64,000 bases of DNA from Psychrobacter sp. 4Bb (GTDB lineage Bacteria > Pseudomonadota > Gammaproteobacteria > Pseudomonadales > Moraxellaceae): NCBI RefSeq assembly GCF_002836735.1, contig NZ_PJAS01000052.1, positions 1-64,000 on the forward strand, given 5' to 3'. Position numbers and translations under genes: made by a program. Under the pieces are notes generated by a model, which made no database searches, was not told where the DNA came from, and saw nothing but the letters and a program-made list of their open reading frames with translations. Below, piece by piece: positions 55,360-64,000 of this stretch; the stretch's first letter is position 1; each line of letters starts with the position of its first letter.

Positions 55360-56541
55360 ATGTCAAATGATGCAATTGTAATCCTAAACGGCGCACGTAC
55401 ACCAATGGGTGGCTTTCAAGGCGCACTAAAAGACATGAGTGCTACCGAACTGGGTGCCGCCGCTATCAAAGCTGCTGTCGAACGTTCAGGTGTTAGCGCT
55501 GACAGTGTTGATGAAGTGATCATGGGTTGTATCTTGACGGCAGGTCTGGGTCAAGGCCCTGCTCGTCAAGCCATGCGCAAAGCAGGTCTACCGGATGCGA
55601 CTGGCGCCGTCACTATTAATAAGCTTTGTGGTTCAGGCTTAAAAGCAGTCATGCAAGCGCATGATGGTATCAAAGCAGGCAGCTTCAACGTCGCTGTTGC
55701 AGGTGGCATGGAGTCAATGACCAATGCACCGTATATCATGCCAGGTTCACGTGGCGGCTATCGTATGGGTCATAAAGAAGTCAAAGACCATATGTTCTTA
55801 GATGGTCTAGAAGATGCCGATACTGGTAAGCTTATGGGTATGTTTGCTCAAGAAATGGCTGATGAAAAAGGCTATACACGCGAGCAAATGGATGAGTTTG
55901 CTATTGAATCATTGAACCGTGCGCTGACTGCAATTAAAGACAACCACTTTAAAGATGAGATCGAGCCTGTTACGTTTGCAACGCGTAAAGGTGAGCAAAC
56001 TGTTGATACCGATGAGCAACCTGCCCTTGCTAATGCTGATCGCATTCCTACTTTACGTCCAGCATTTGCTAAAGATGGTACGATTACTGCTGCAAACGCT
56101 AGCTCAATCTCAGACGGTGCTGCAGCCGTCGTAGTAATGAAAGAGTCACAAGCGAAAGCTGAAGGCCTTGATTATCAAGCTCGCATTGTTGCTACTGCCT
56201 CAAACTCACGTCACCCAAGCGAATTTACTATTGCGCCAATCGGCGCCATTGAAAAAGTATTAGCAGGCGCTGGCTGGTCAGTAGATGATGTAGATCTGTG
56301 GGAAATTAACGAAGCCTTTGCGATGGTTACTATGGCTGCGATGGACGAGCTAAAACTTGACCATGCTAAAGTAAATATCGAAGGCGGTGCATGTGCCCTT
56401 GGTCATCCAGTAGGCTGTTCAGGTGCTCGTATTCTGATTACGCTTATCAACTCTCTAAAACGTACTGGTGGCAAAAAAGGTATCGCAACGCTATGTATCG
56501 GTGGTGGTGAAGCGGTAGCTGTTGCTATTGAACTTGCTTAA
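55360..56541 (+). CDS. Acetyl-CoA acetyltransferase (thiolase II)
   Basis: Biosynthetic-type thiolase of 393 residues that condenses two acetyl-CoA to acetoacetyl-CoA or runs in reverse. Cys90 (NKLCGSGLKA) is the nucleophile, with His349 (ALGHPVGCSGAR) and Cys379 (ATLCIGGGEA) completing the site; NEAFAMV is present. AAGGA is 9 bases before the ATG. No phaB/phaC or beta-oxidation partner is adjacent, so its pathway is open. Confidence 0.95.
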   Translation: MSNDAIVILNGARTPMGGFQGALKDMSATELGAAAIKAAVERSGVSADSVDEVIMGCILTAGLGQGPARQAMRKAGLPDATGAVTINKLCGSGLKAVMQAHDGIKAGSFNVAVAGGMESMTNAPYIMPGSRGGYRMGHKEVKDHMFLDGLEDADTGKLMGMFAQEMADEKGYTREQMDEFAIESLNRALTAIKDNHFKDEIEPVTFATRKGEQTVDTDEQPALANADRIPTLRPAFAKDGTITAANASSISDGAAAVVVMKESQAKAEGLDYQARIVATASNSRHPSEFTIAPIGAIEKVLAGAGWSVDDVDLWEINEAFAMVTMAAMDELKLDHAKVNIEGGACALGHPVGCSGARILITLINSLKRTGGKKGIATLCIGGGEAVAVAIELA

Positions 56542-56939
56542 ATAAAGCAGGTCTAACTGACTTAAAGTAAGTTAGCTGAATAATACTTAGATAATTATTG
56601 TTTATTGAGAAACCGCATTGCTAATGGTAATGCGGTTTTTTTGTGTCTGCTTTCTTTCGATGAATGTCAAATATTACTCTGTGTAAAGTCTCGTTAACTT
56701 CTACCCCCTCCTATGTTATGCCACTTACAGCCTATTACACGCAATTACTGCAAGCGCACACTTTGCTACCTTGCTCATATATCTCATCAAAAATCACGGT
56801 GTTAGGATAGCTACAAGTTGATAGGGAAGCTATTCATTTGGCTTACCATTAACTGTAATAAATACGGTTCTACTAAAAATTAATAACAACATCAACCATT
56901 ACATTATAAAAAATAAACTCGCAAAAAAGGAATATAACA
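56542..56939. other. Intergenic region thiolase / PRC-barrel gene
   Basis: About 400 AT-rich bases with the thiolase terminator (56610-56642). The remainder presumably contains the promoter of the DUF2382 gene. No other feature is supported. Confidence 0.45.
56610..56642 (+). terminator. Intrinsic terminator of the thiolase gene
   Basis: AAACCGCATT (56610-56619) pairs with AATGCGGTTT (56629-56638), followed by a T-run. It lies about 70 bases past the stop. Confidence 0.9.
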
Positions 56940-57788
56940 ATGAGTCAACTAATCCGTTTAAAAGATATTCAAGCTACTCATCAAGACTTAATTGGTGATG
57001 ACTATTATGACCCAACGCACAAAACTGCTTACGGTATCAATGAAGAAAAAATCGGTAAAATCGAAGGTGCCTTAGTAGAAGACACTACTGGTCGTATTCG
57101 TTACTTAATCGTAGATGCAGGCGGCTGGTTTAGTTCAAAAGAAGTACTGGTACCAGCAGGTTTAGCCCGTATCGTTGGTGATGATGTCTTCTTTGATAGC
57201 TTGACCAAAACACAAGTAGAAGCCATGGAAGTATACGATCACGATTACCAGTACAGCTACAAAGAGCAGTATGAAAGAGATCGTCAAGCGTTTACCGCCG
57301 ATACACTTCCTGTAGAAGATCGCGTTGATATTGCAGATCACTCGTATGACGCACCAAATACGCTAGAGTTATTAGAAGAGCGTCTGACGGTAAATAAAGA
57401 CCGTATCGTTGCTGGTCTAGTAAAAGTAGGTAAGCATGTCGTCACTGAAGAGCGCAATGTCGATGTCGATTTAGAAGAAGAACATGCCAATATCCAACGT
57501 ACTAGCGTAGATCGTCCAACCGACCGTCGTATTGGTGACCTCGATGCTACTGAAACAGTTGAAGTTGAACTACAAGCTGAACGTGCTCGCGTCAGCAAAG
57601 AAACCTATGTTTCTGAAGAAGTAAATGTCGGTAAAACGACCGATCATCATACTGAAACTGTGGTTGAGACCATTCAACGCGAAGAGCTAGATGTTGATGG
57701 TGACGGCAACGTGGTTGACCGTGAAGGTAACTTAGTAGACCGTGATGGTATCACAGCAGAAGATGTACGCCGTGCTCGTGGCATGTAA
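56940..57788 (+). CDS. PRC-barrel and DUF2382 stress-type protein
   Basis: 282-residue soluble protein. The N-terminal PRC barrel (about residues 20-95; KIGKIEGALVEDTTGRIRYLIVDAGGW) is followed by a DUF2382 domain (about 140-255; LELLEERLTVNKDRIVAGLVKVGKHVVTEERNVDVDLEEE). Its C-terminal end carries an Asp-rich repeat (DGDGNVVDREGNLVDRDG). Relatives such as YsnF of Bacillus are general-stress proteins of unknown biochemical role. AAGGAA lies before the ATG. The next gene is a DUF2382-only paralogue. Confidence 0.88.
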   Translation: MSQLIRLKDIQATHQDLIGDDYYDPTHKTAYGINEEKIGKIEGALVEDTTGRIRYLIVDAGGWFSSKEVLVPAGLARIVGDDVFFDSLTKTQVEAMEVYDHDYQYSYKEQYERDRQAFTADTLPVEDRVDIADHSYDAPNTLELLEERLTVNKDRIVAGLVKVGKHVVTEERNVDVDLEEEHANIQRTSVDRPTDRRIGDLDATETVEVELQAERARVSKETYVSEEVNVGKTTDHHTETVVETIQREELDVDGDGNVVDREGNLVDRDGITAEDVRRARGM

Positions 57789-57858
57789 TATGCTAATAAG
57801 TCATAGTTTAACGACGTAAATTTCCTATATCGTCAGTTAAATATGATAGTAATAATCA

Positions 57859-57878
57859 GCTAAACTCATATGTTTAGC
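57859..57878 (+). other. Small hairpin upstream of the DUF2382 terminator
   Basis: GCTAAAC and GTTTAGC are complementary around TCATAT, 5 bases before the terminator stem at 57883. It could strengthen 3'-end protection. Confidence 0.6.
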
Positions 57879-57882
57879 CATT

Positions 57883-57912
57883 AAGATCAGAGCATGTCTC
57901 TGGTCTTTTTTG
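57883..57912 (+). terminator. Intrinsic terminator of the PRC-barrel gene
   Basis: AAGA-T-CAGAG pairs with CTCTG-G-TCTT (one U-G pair) around CATGT, and a T-run follows. It stands between the two DUF2382 genes. Confidence 0.8.
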
Positions 57913-58031
57913 TATTCATAACATGAGCGAATGGTTTATAGTATTAAATGTAGCTAGTTAATATATGTAGTTGGCATATAACGTTTTAGATTGTTGAAAA
58001 CTCATCATTTTATAATTATAAAGGAACAACA

Positions 58032-58598
58032 ATGACTACTGAAAATGGAAACAGCCTTTACCAAGATGACTTGGATAAAGAACAAAATATCTCAACGAAG
58101 CAAACGAATAATACCGTCAACGTTGGACATTTAGAGCTATTAGAAGAACGTCCTGTGATTAACAAAGAACGCTTGGATGTAGGTAAAGTAACCGTCACCA
58201 AGCATTCACGTACTAAGACTGTTGAAGTGCCAATTGAGTTGGTAGAAGAATATATCACCATTCGTACTGATTATCATGACGCAGAAAGCCAAGATTTACT
58301 CTCTGGTAACTACGATGAAAAAGATATATTGCGCCACGTCGAGCCTTCTTTGGATAGCAAAGCTGTAGTGACCATTAATGGTAAACAAATAGAGATTGGC
58401 GATGAACCGATTGATATTGTGCTATCTCGCCAAGTGGCTATTATTACCAAAGACACCTACGCTATTCAAGATATAGAAATCAACAAGAGCACCCATGTAC
58501 ATACTGACAGCATTCAAGTAGAGCTCAAGCATGAAGAGTTAGATGTGACTGAAGAAGGTCTATTGGCTCATGGTTCTGATACGACTAAGTTGAAATAA
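58032..58598 (+). CDS. DUF2382 domain protein
   Basis: 188 residues. LELLEERPVINKERLDVGKVTVTKHSRTKTVEVPIELVEEYITIRTDYHD aligns with the DUF2382 part of the gene upstream, but there is no PRC barrel. The N-terminal 30 residues are hydrophilic and Asn-rich. AAAGGA lies 8 bases before the ATG. It has its own terminator. A role in stress tolerance is inferred only from the family. Confidence 0.85.
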   Translation: MTTENGNSLYQDDLDKEQNISTKQTNNTVNVGHLELLEERPVINKERLDVGKVTVTKHSRTKTVEVPIELVEEYITIRTDYHDAESQDLLSGNYDEKDILRHVEPSLDSKAVVTINGKQIEIGDEPIDIVLSRQVAIITKDTYAIQDIEINKSTHVHTDSIQVELKHEELDVTEEGLLAHGSDTTKLK

Positions 58599-58656
58599 GC
58601 GCTGATAGTTTAGCCACTACGAAATTGTATGATTGATAAAGATTCTTTCACAACAT

Positions 58657-58690
58657 AAAAAAGCAACGCTATCTTAGCGTTGCTTTTTTA
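58657..58690. terminator. Bidirectional terminator DUF2382 / lipoprotein gene
   Basis: AAAAAAGCAACGCTA and TAGCGTTGCTTTTTT pair around TCT. It serves the two convergent genes. Confidence 0.92.
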
Positions 58691-58722
58691 ATGCCTATCA
58701 CTTACTAAATATTGAAGACAAA

Positions 58723-59256
58723 TTACGAAGCTTCATTACACTCGAATGTATTAACATTTGACTCATCTGCACCCGCAGTACGCATGACGCCAGTTTTACG
58801 AGCTTCGTGCCCTACACGCCACTGTGTGAAGCCTTGACCACCATCAATTGCGGTCGCCACTTCAAACACTTCAGGATTACTACCTTCATTGGTCTGGTTC
58901 AACGTTACTGTACCCATGTCGGTTACGACAACAACTTGATTGGCATCTTCTTTATAAGTCGCCTCAACTTTTAGTTCAGGTGTACATAGATATGACATTT
59001 GCATCACGCCGCTGTTTACTGAAGCAGTGGTATCACCTTCTACTTCGTTAAGTGAAGCATCTTCGGTATCGACAACGACATCACTAGGTTCAGCAGGCTC
59101 CGCTGACATTGGAACAGACTCTTCTGTATTGACACCGTCTTCCATGCCCGACTCTGGCTCTGCCTGTTGCTGACAAGCACTAACTGTCAAGGCGCCAGCC
59201 AACAAACTTGTTAAAATTACTGAGCTGCGTACTTTTTTTAAGAATTCTACACTCAT
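58723..59256 (-). CDS. Small lipoprotein of unknown function
   Basis: 177 residues. The signal peptide ends in the lipobox TVSAC (Cys28). A Glu/Ser/Pro-rich acidic linker (30-90) is followed by a globular part with two Cys residues that flank it (SYLCTPELKVEATY ... VNTFEC). The pattern recalls MliC-type lysozyme inhibitors, but the core motifs are not clear, so this is only a suggestion. The start at 59256 has GGGAG upstream; the frame continues 5' but without a good site. It is downstream of secA on the same strand but after a terminator. Confidence 0.78.
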   Translation of the reverse strand: MSVEFLKKVRSSVILTSLLAGALTVSACQQQAEPESGMEDGVNTEESVPMSAEPAEPSDVVVDTEDASLNEVEGDTTASVNSGVMQMSYLCTPELKVEATYKEDANQVVVVTDMGTVTLNQTNEGSNPEVFEVATAIDGGQGFTQWRVGHEARKTGVMRTAGADESNVNTFECNEAS

Positions 59257-59400
59257 GACACTCTCCCAAATAAATATGTTAAACACTATAGCGTGTCCAT
59301 AAATTCACGCCTATGCTGAATTTGTAAGTAATCAATACAAAGTGTTTGTTGTACTTAGTCTAGCAAGTTTTAAGTTTACATAAGTTATCTAACAGATATA

Positions 59401-59435
59401 AAAAAGCCCCTATCTATTTAAGATAAGGGCTTTTT
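59401..59435 (-). terminator. Intrinsic terminator of secA
   Basis: AAAAAGCCC-C-TATCT pairs with AGATA-A-GGGCTTTTT (one mismatch) around ATTTA. On the minus strand it is followed by a T-run and lies about 60 bases past the secA stop. Confidence 0.88.
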
Positions 59436-59497
59436 CAGATAAAGGCTGTCTTTAATAGCAGTTCAGTACATAGCTATTAACTTGCCATGACTAACGA

Positions 59498-62299
59498 CTA
59501 GATTTTACCATGACACTGCTTGTACTTAAGACCTGATCCACAAGGACAAGCTGCATTACGACTGATATTCATACCTGCATATGGGTTTGGTTCATTAGCA
59601 TTACTACCGTTACCTGCTATAGCAGCACCAACGCCAGCTGCGGCAGCTCCACTGTTTAGAGTACGGCTTTGTGGTTGCGGCTGAGCAGCTGAACCACTCG
59701 CATTGCTATCCAAGTTATCTACATCGTCATGCTCAAACTGCATTTGCATATGGGCAGCGTTCTCACGTTGCTGAATTTCTAATGCTTCCAATTCTTCCTT
59801 GGTTGGGATATGAACACGTGACAAGTCTTGTACGGTCTCAGACTTAATCGCACCAAGCATCATTTGGAACAATTCAAACGACTCACGCTTGTATTCTTGC
59901 TCAGGGTTTTTCTGTGCATAACCACGTAAATGAATCCCTTTACGTAGCTGATCCATCTGCGTTAAGTGCTCTTTCCAATGCTTATCTAGACTCTGTAGCA
60001 TGAAATGACGCTCAAGCTGAGCGGCGTCTTTTTCACCCATCTGCTCACGGCGACTGTGATAACGATCTATCGCCGTTTGAACGATTTTCTCACGCAGCCC
60101 TTCTTCATCCAGACGACGATCCTCATCCAACCAATCGTTAATCGGCATTGAAATTTTGAACTCGTCTTCTAACTCATCTTCTAAGCCGTCAATATTCCAC
60201 TGATCATCAATAGAGCCAGGCGGAATAAACTGATTTATCATCGCGTTATACACTTCATGATGCATCACTTCGATGGCTTCTAATAAGTCCATCTCTGCTA
60301 ATAAATCATCACGCTGACCATAGATAACTTTACGCTGCTCATTGGCAACATCATCGTATTTCAGTAGGTTTTTACGAGCATCAAAATCGCGACTCTCAAC
60401 TTTACCTTGCGCGTTTTCGATCGATTTAGAGACCATTTTATGTTCGATGGCCTCATCTTCTTTGAGACCCATCGCACGCATCATATTGACCACACGATCG
60501 CCTGCGAAGATACGCATCAGATCATCTTCGAGCGATAGGAAAAAGCGTGACATACCAGGGTCACCTTGACGACCAGCACGACCACGTAGCTGGTTATCGA
60601 TACGGCGTGACTCATGGCGCTCAGAGCCAATGATATGTAAACCACCAGCTGCTACGACTTGGTCATGTTTGACTTGCCATTGAGACTTTAAACGCTGCAT
60701 CTCCTCTGGACTCACCGCATCGATATCTTCGATAAACGACTGCCAGTTACCACCAAGGATAATATCCGTACCACGGCCTGCCATGTTGGTGGCGATCGTG
60801 ACTGACTTTGGACTGCCTGCCTGTGCAATAATTTCTGCTTCACGCTCATGCTGCTTGGCGTTTAGAACGTTATGCTTAACGCCTTCTTGGTCGAGCAAGT
60901 AAGACAACTCTTCACTGGCCTCAATCGTCGCTGTACCAACCAGTACTGGCGCGCCTTTGGCTTGAATTTCTTTAATTTCGCGAATGATGCCTTTATATTT
61001 GCCTAACTTGGTTAAGAAAATCTGGTCATCCATATCGATACGAGCAATTGGCTCATGCGTTGGAATCACGATGACATCTAGATCGTAAGTAGATTTGAAT
61101 TCTGCCGCTTCGGTATCAGCGGTACCCGTCATACCAGATAACTTGTCATATAGACGGAAGTAATTCTGGAAGGTCGTTGTGGCAAGCGTTTGGTTTTCTG
61201 CTTGGATCTCAACGTTTTCCTTTGCTTCTACTGCTTGATGCAAGCCTTCTGACCAACGACGACCAGGCATGGTACGGCCTGTATTTTCATCAACGATGAC
61301 CACTTCGCCTTCATCGACGATATAGTGAACGTTTTTGACAAATACGTGATGCGCACGAATGGCAGCTTGAACGTGAGCCAAAAGTGGCAAACGACTTGGG
61401 CTATATAAACTTTCGTTCTCACCAAGCTCGCCTACTTCGATTAAGAAGCGCTCGATTTTTTCATAGCCTTTTTCGCTGATCTCAATCTGGCGATTCTTTT
61501 CATCAATCCAGAAGTCTTCTTCTTCGTTATTCTTGTTTGCTTCTTCGTCTTTTGAACGAATCAACACAGGAATAATCGTATTAATCAACGCGTACATGCG
61601 TGATGAATCTTCAGCTTGACCCGAAATAATAAGCGGCGTACGAGCTTCATCAATCAAGATTGAGTCAATTTCATCGATAATACAAAAGTTTAGCGGGCGC
61701 TGTTTTTTCTCAGCAAGACTAAAGACCATGTTATCGCGCAGATAATCAAAACCGTATTCGTTATTGGTACCATAGGTAATGTCAGCTTGATAAGCTTCGA
61801 TTTTTTCTTGTGGCGGCTGCTGTGAGTAAATCACGCCAACAGTCATACCCAAAAATCCGAACAACGGACGGTTTAGCTCAGCATCACGCGCAGCCAAATA
61901 ATCGTTAACCGTGACCAGATGAACCCCTTTGCCGCTGATCGCATTTAGGTACATGGCCAAGGTTCCCATTAGGGTTTTACCTTCACCAGTTTTCATCTCA
62001 GCGATTTTACCTTCGTGCAAGGTGATACCACCGATCAGCTGCACGTCATAGTGACGCATGCCATTGACACGTAATGACGCTTCGCGGCAGACAGCAAACG
62101 CCTCTGGCAATAATGCATCTAAGCTTTCGCCTTTTTGATGTCTGGCTTTAAATTCTTCAGTTTTTTGTTGTAGTTGCTCATCAGACAGGGCTTGAATTTC
62201 AGCCTCTCGTGCGTTGATCTTGCTGACCACTTTACGCATGCGTTTTAATTCGCGGTCATTTTTGGTGCCAACCACACTGCCTATAATCTTTGATAACAT
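59498..62299 (-). CDS. secA: Preprotein translocase ATPase SecA
   Basis: Motor of SecYEG-dependent export, 933 residues. Walker [10 protein letters not shown] (102-110), Walker [18 protein letters not shown], the preprotein cross-linking domain, NMAGRGTDI(I)LGG, helix-2 finger region and the zinc-binding C-terminus [13 protein letters not shown] (918-930) are all present. An Ala/Gly/Ser/Gln-rich linker precedes the zinc motif. AGGTC is 9-10 bases before the ATG. Divergent from mutS. Confidence 0.98.
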   Translation of the reverse strand: MLSKIIGSVVGTKNDRELKRMRKVVSKINAREAEIQALSDEQLQQKTEEFKARHQKGESLDALLPEAFAVCREASLRVNGMRHYDVQLIGGITLHEGKIAEMKTGEGKTLMGTLAMYLNAISGKGVHLVTVNDYLAARDAELNRPLFGFLGMTVGVIYSQQPPQEKIEAYQADITYGTNNEYGFDYLRDNMVFSLAEKKQRPLNFCIIDEIDSILIDEARTPLIISGQAEDSSRMYALINTIIPVLIRSKDEEANKNNEEEDFWIDEKNRQIEISEKGYEKIERFLIEVGELGENESLYSPSRLPLLAHVQAAIRAHHVFVKNVHYIVDEGEVVIVDENTGRTMPGRRWSEGLHQAVEAKENVEIQAENQTLATTTFQNYFRLYDKLSGMTGTADTEAAEFKSTYDLDVIVIPTHEPIARIDMDDQIFLTKLGKYKGIIREIKEIQAKGAPVLVGTATIEASEELSYLLDQEGVKHNVLNAKQHEREAEIIAQAGSPKSVTIATNMAGRGTDIILGGNWQSFIEDIDAVSPEEMQRLKSQWQVKHDQVVAAGGLHIIGSERHESRRIDNQLRGRAGRQGDPGMSRFFLSLEDDLMRIFAGDRVVNMMRAMGLKEDEAIEHKMVSKSIENAQGKVESRDFDARKNLLKYDDVANEQRKVIYGQRDDLLAEMDLLEAIEVMHHEVYNAMINQFIPPGSIDDQWNIDGLEDELEDEFKISMPINDWLDEDRRLDEEGLREKIVQTAIDRYHSRREQMGEKDAAQLERHFMLQSLDKHWKEHLTQMDQLRKGIHLRGYAQKNPEQEYKRESFELFQMMLGAIKSETVQDLSRVHIPTKEELEALEIQQRENAAHMQMQFEHDDVDNLDSNASGSAAQPQPQSRTLNSGAAAAGVGAAIAGNGSNANEPNPYAGMNISRNAACPCGSGLKYKQCHGKI

Positions 62300-62760
62300 A
62301 ATTTTTTGACCTATGGAATATTCGATAATTAGTGCGCATTAGCCAAAGCTTAGCTCTTTGCCTTGTCATCACCCGACTAAGTACTACCTAATTTAGTATC
62401 GCCCAATTAAGTGTGCCGTCATTATATATGGTTATGACGCTGATGGATACAAGGGCAGCGAGTAGATATTTGCCACAGTAAAAACCTAGTAGGACGTGTT
62501 AAAATAGCGAATACCTTCTTAAATTTCTTAGCTTTTTCAGCGACTTTATTATTTTTCACATTTTGATTTTTATACGCTTGCTATCGCTGCGTCTTGGCTC
62601 AAGATTTGTCGTGGAGCCATTTATCTATAAGTAACTGGCATATTGATAAAGCCAAAACTCAAAGCTATCTATCAAGCTCGTACATAAGACAAATGACCCT
62701 TTAGTATTTCTATCACAAAATACTCATTACAACCCATTAAAGCACTATAAGAGACTCTGC
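62300..62760. other. Divergent region secA / mutS
   Basis: 460 bases with promoters for secA and mutS expected. No secM-like gene with an arrest peptide is visible on the secA strand. No other element stands out. Confidence 0.45.
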
Positions 62761-64000
62761 ATGACCGTAAAGCCATCTGGACAAAATCAGTCGTCAAATC
62801 CTAATTCATCAGAAAAACCCTTATCAAAACAAGAGACCTCTGACTGCTTAAGTATAGGCGATGACGTCTACAATCTAGCAGACCATACGCCGATGATGGT
62901 GCAATATCTAACCATGAAAGCCAACTATCCACAAGCATTGCTCTTGTACCGGATGGGTGACTTCTATGAGCTGTTCTTTGACGATGCTAAGCGAGCAGCG
63001 CAGATATTAGATATTACATTGACGCGCCGTGGTACGGATAAAGCAGGCAACACGATAGCCATGGCGGGTGTGCCATTCCATGCAGCCGATAGCTATATGG
63101 CACGCTTGATCGCTGCTGGTCAGACAGTAGTCGTATGCGAACAAATTGACGAATCAACAACTGGTAACACTGATAATAAGCCCGATGACCCTGTAATGGG
63201 CGACAAGCAAAAGAAAGACAAAAGTAAATCTGCTGCTGGTAGCATCATGCGCCGTGAAGTGGTTAAGACGCTTACGGCAGGTACTATTACTGATGACGCA
63301 TTGATTGCACCTAATCATACGCCGACTGTGGTCGCCATCGATATTGCGACTATGAAAACGCAAGACCATAGCCAGACTTTACAAGCAGCCGTTAGCCAGA
63401 TGGATTTGGCCGCGGGTACACTGACTACCCAGACGCTGATAGCAGACAAAAACGATATCGATAATTTGCAAACTCAAATGCTTACTGTATTAGCGCGTTT
63501 TGCGCCTAGTGAATGCATCATTAGTGAAGCGCTTATTGATGGCGTTGGCGACAGCATTGGAAGCAATGATACAGAGTGGCTACTGTGGTTACGACAAAAT
63601 CTGGACTGCCCTATTATAGAAGTCGCTGCCAATGACTTTCATCGTGAGCATGCCAGTGACACGCTTTGTCAGCAGTTCGAAGTCCAGCGTCTCGATGGGT
63701 TGGGCATTCATGAGGCTCCACTTGCGCAAACCAGCTGCGCTGCGCTTATCCACTATGCGCGTCAAACTCAGCAACGCCAGGTGCCACAAGTGAACCAACT
63801 CATCGTCGAGTACAGCGATGACTACCTAATTATCGATGCCAATAGCCAACAAAATCTCGAGCTATTTACCCCTGTTAGTAGCAGTGGCACTTCTTTGATA
63901 TCTGTGCTGAATCATTGTCAGACTCCGATGGGCAAGCGTTTACTCGTGCAGCAAATGAAGCGTCCACTGCGTCAGCATTCACGTATCAATATGCGTCTAG
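62761..64000 (+). CDS. mutS: DNA mismatch repair protein MutS (5' part)
   Basis: First 413 codons, cut off by the window edge. After a hydrophilic extension of about 32 residues, the mismatch-binding domain starts with [35 protein letters not shown]; Phe68-x-Glu70 correspond to Phe36 and Glu38 of E. coli Mut[26 protein letters not shown] and VCEQI follow. Between VCEQI and [11 protein letters not shown] there is a Lys/Asp-rich insert of about 20 residues. The ATPase domain lies outside. No ribosome binding site stronger than GAGA was seen. Confidence 0.96.
   Translation, partial: MTVKPSGQNQSSNPNSSEKPLSKQETSDCLSIGDDVYNLADHTPMMVQYLTMKANYPQALLLYRMGDFYELFFDDAKRAAQILDITLTRRGTDKAGNTIAMAGVPFHAADSYMARLIAAGQTVVVCEQIDESTTGNTDNKPDDPVMGDKQKKDKSKSAAGSIMRREVVKTLTAGTITDDALIAPNHTPTVVAIDIATMKTQDHSQTLQAAVSQMDLAAGTLTTQTLIADKNDIDNLQTQMLTVLARFAPSECIISEALIDGVGDSIGSNDTEWLLWLRQNLDCPIIEVAANDFHREHASDTLCQQFEVQRLDGLGIHEAPLAQTSCAALIHYARQTQQRQVPQVNQLIVEYSDDYLIIDANSQQNLELFTPVSSSGTSLISVLNHCQTPMGKRLLVQQMKRPLRQHSRINMRL

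Noticed and set aside
62300..62760. secM-like arrest peptide gene ahead of secA
   Set aside because: No minus-strand frame with a signal peptide and arrest motif was found there.

Overview
The window looks like a chromosomal segment of a Psychrobacter-type gammaproteobacterium (Moraxellaceae). I infer this from the moderate-to-low GC with AT-rich intergenic regions, the pairing of a monomeric and a dimeric NADP isocitrate dehydrogenase, the Asn/Gln-rich scaffold of RNase E, and the local gene orders (yggS<>pilT-pilU, fur<>bamE-rnfH, HAD-rluC<>rne, dsbC-hom, engB<>cytochrome c). No RNA gene, prophage, CRISPR array or intact insertion sequence was seen. It is mostly housekeeping DNA, with short palindromic intergenic elements and a few lineage-specific genes.

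Layout. 1-13.6 kb: glyA, ubiC, a COG3146/GNAT-like protein, two convergent isocitrate dehydrogenases of unrelated architecture, rluE, a tandem-DUF305 lipoprotein, an M61 peptidase and slyD. 13.7-21.5 kb: a small inverted-repeat element, prc, nagZ and two tandem paralogous membrane proteins, only one of which keeps an OmpA domain. 21.9-30.7 kb: rhomboid protease, PPP-type phosphoesterase, purE, purK-yaiI (overlapping stop/start), an NAD(P)-binding protein, epmA, pdxB and an AI-2E family permease. 31.2-38.7 kb: nadE with a hairpin-rich leader, a CNNM/CBS protein, yggS, pilT, pilU and fur. 39-43 kb: bamE, rnfH, a short SNF-like transporter, a 104-bp palindromic element, and cytochromes c4 and c5. 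43-51.2 kb: engB, a HAD phosphatase, rluC, a 1.17-kb gap holding what I read as a decayed HAD nucleotidase gene, and a very long rne. 51.3-64 kb: DUF808, a lipoprotein DsbC, hom, a thiolase, two DUF2382 proteins (one with a PRC barrel), a small lipoprotein, secA and the 5' part of mutS.

Functionally the set covers one-carbon and central carbon metabolism (glyA, both isocitrate dehydrogenases, thiolase), cofactors (ubiC, pdxB, nadE, yggS), purines (purEK), cell-envelope and protein quality control (prc, nagZ, bamE, secA, dsbC, slyD, rhomboid), RNA processing and modification (rne, rluC, rluE), twitching motility (pilT/U), respiration (c4, c5) and iron regulation (fur). Many convergent pairs share a bidirectional intrinsic terminator.

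The parts I think most deserve a second look are the decayed gene in the rne upstream region, the small inverted-repeat elements (13.85-14.09 kb, 41.04-41.15 kb, 1.67-1.77 kb), the tail-swapped OmpA-like paralogues, the DUF2382 pair, and the adjacent isocitrate dehydrogenase isozymes. I did not find a clearly new multi-gene system.
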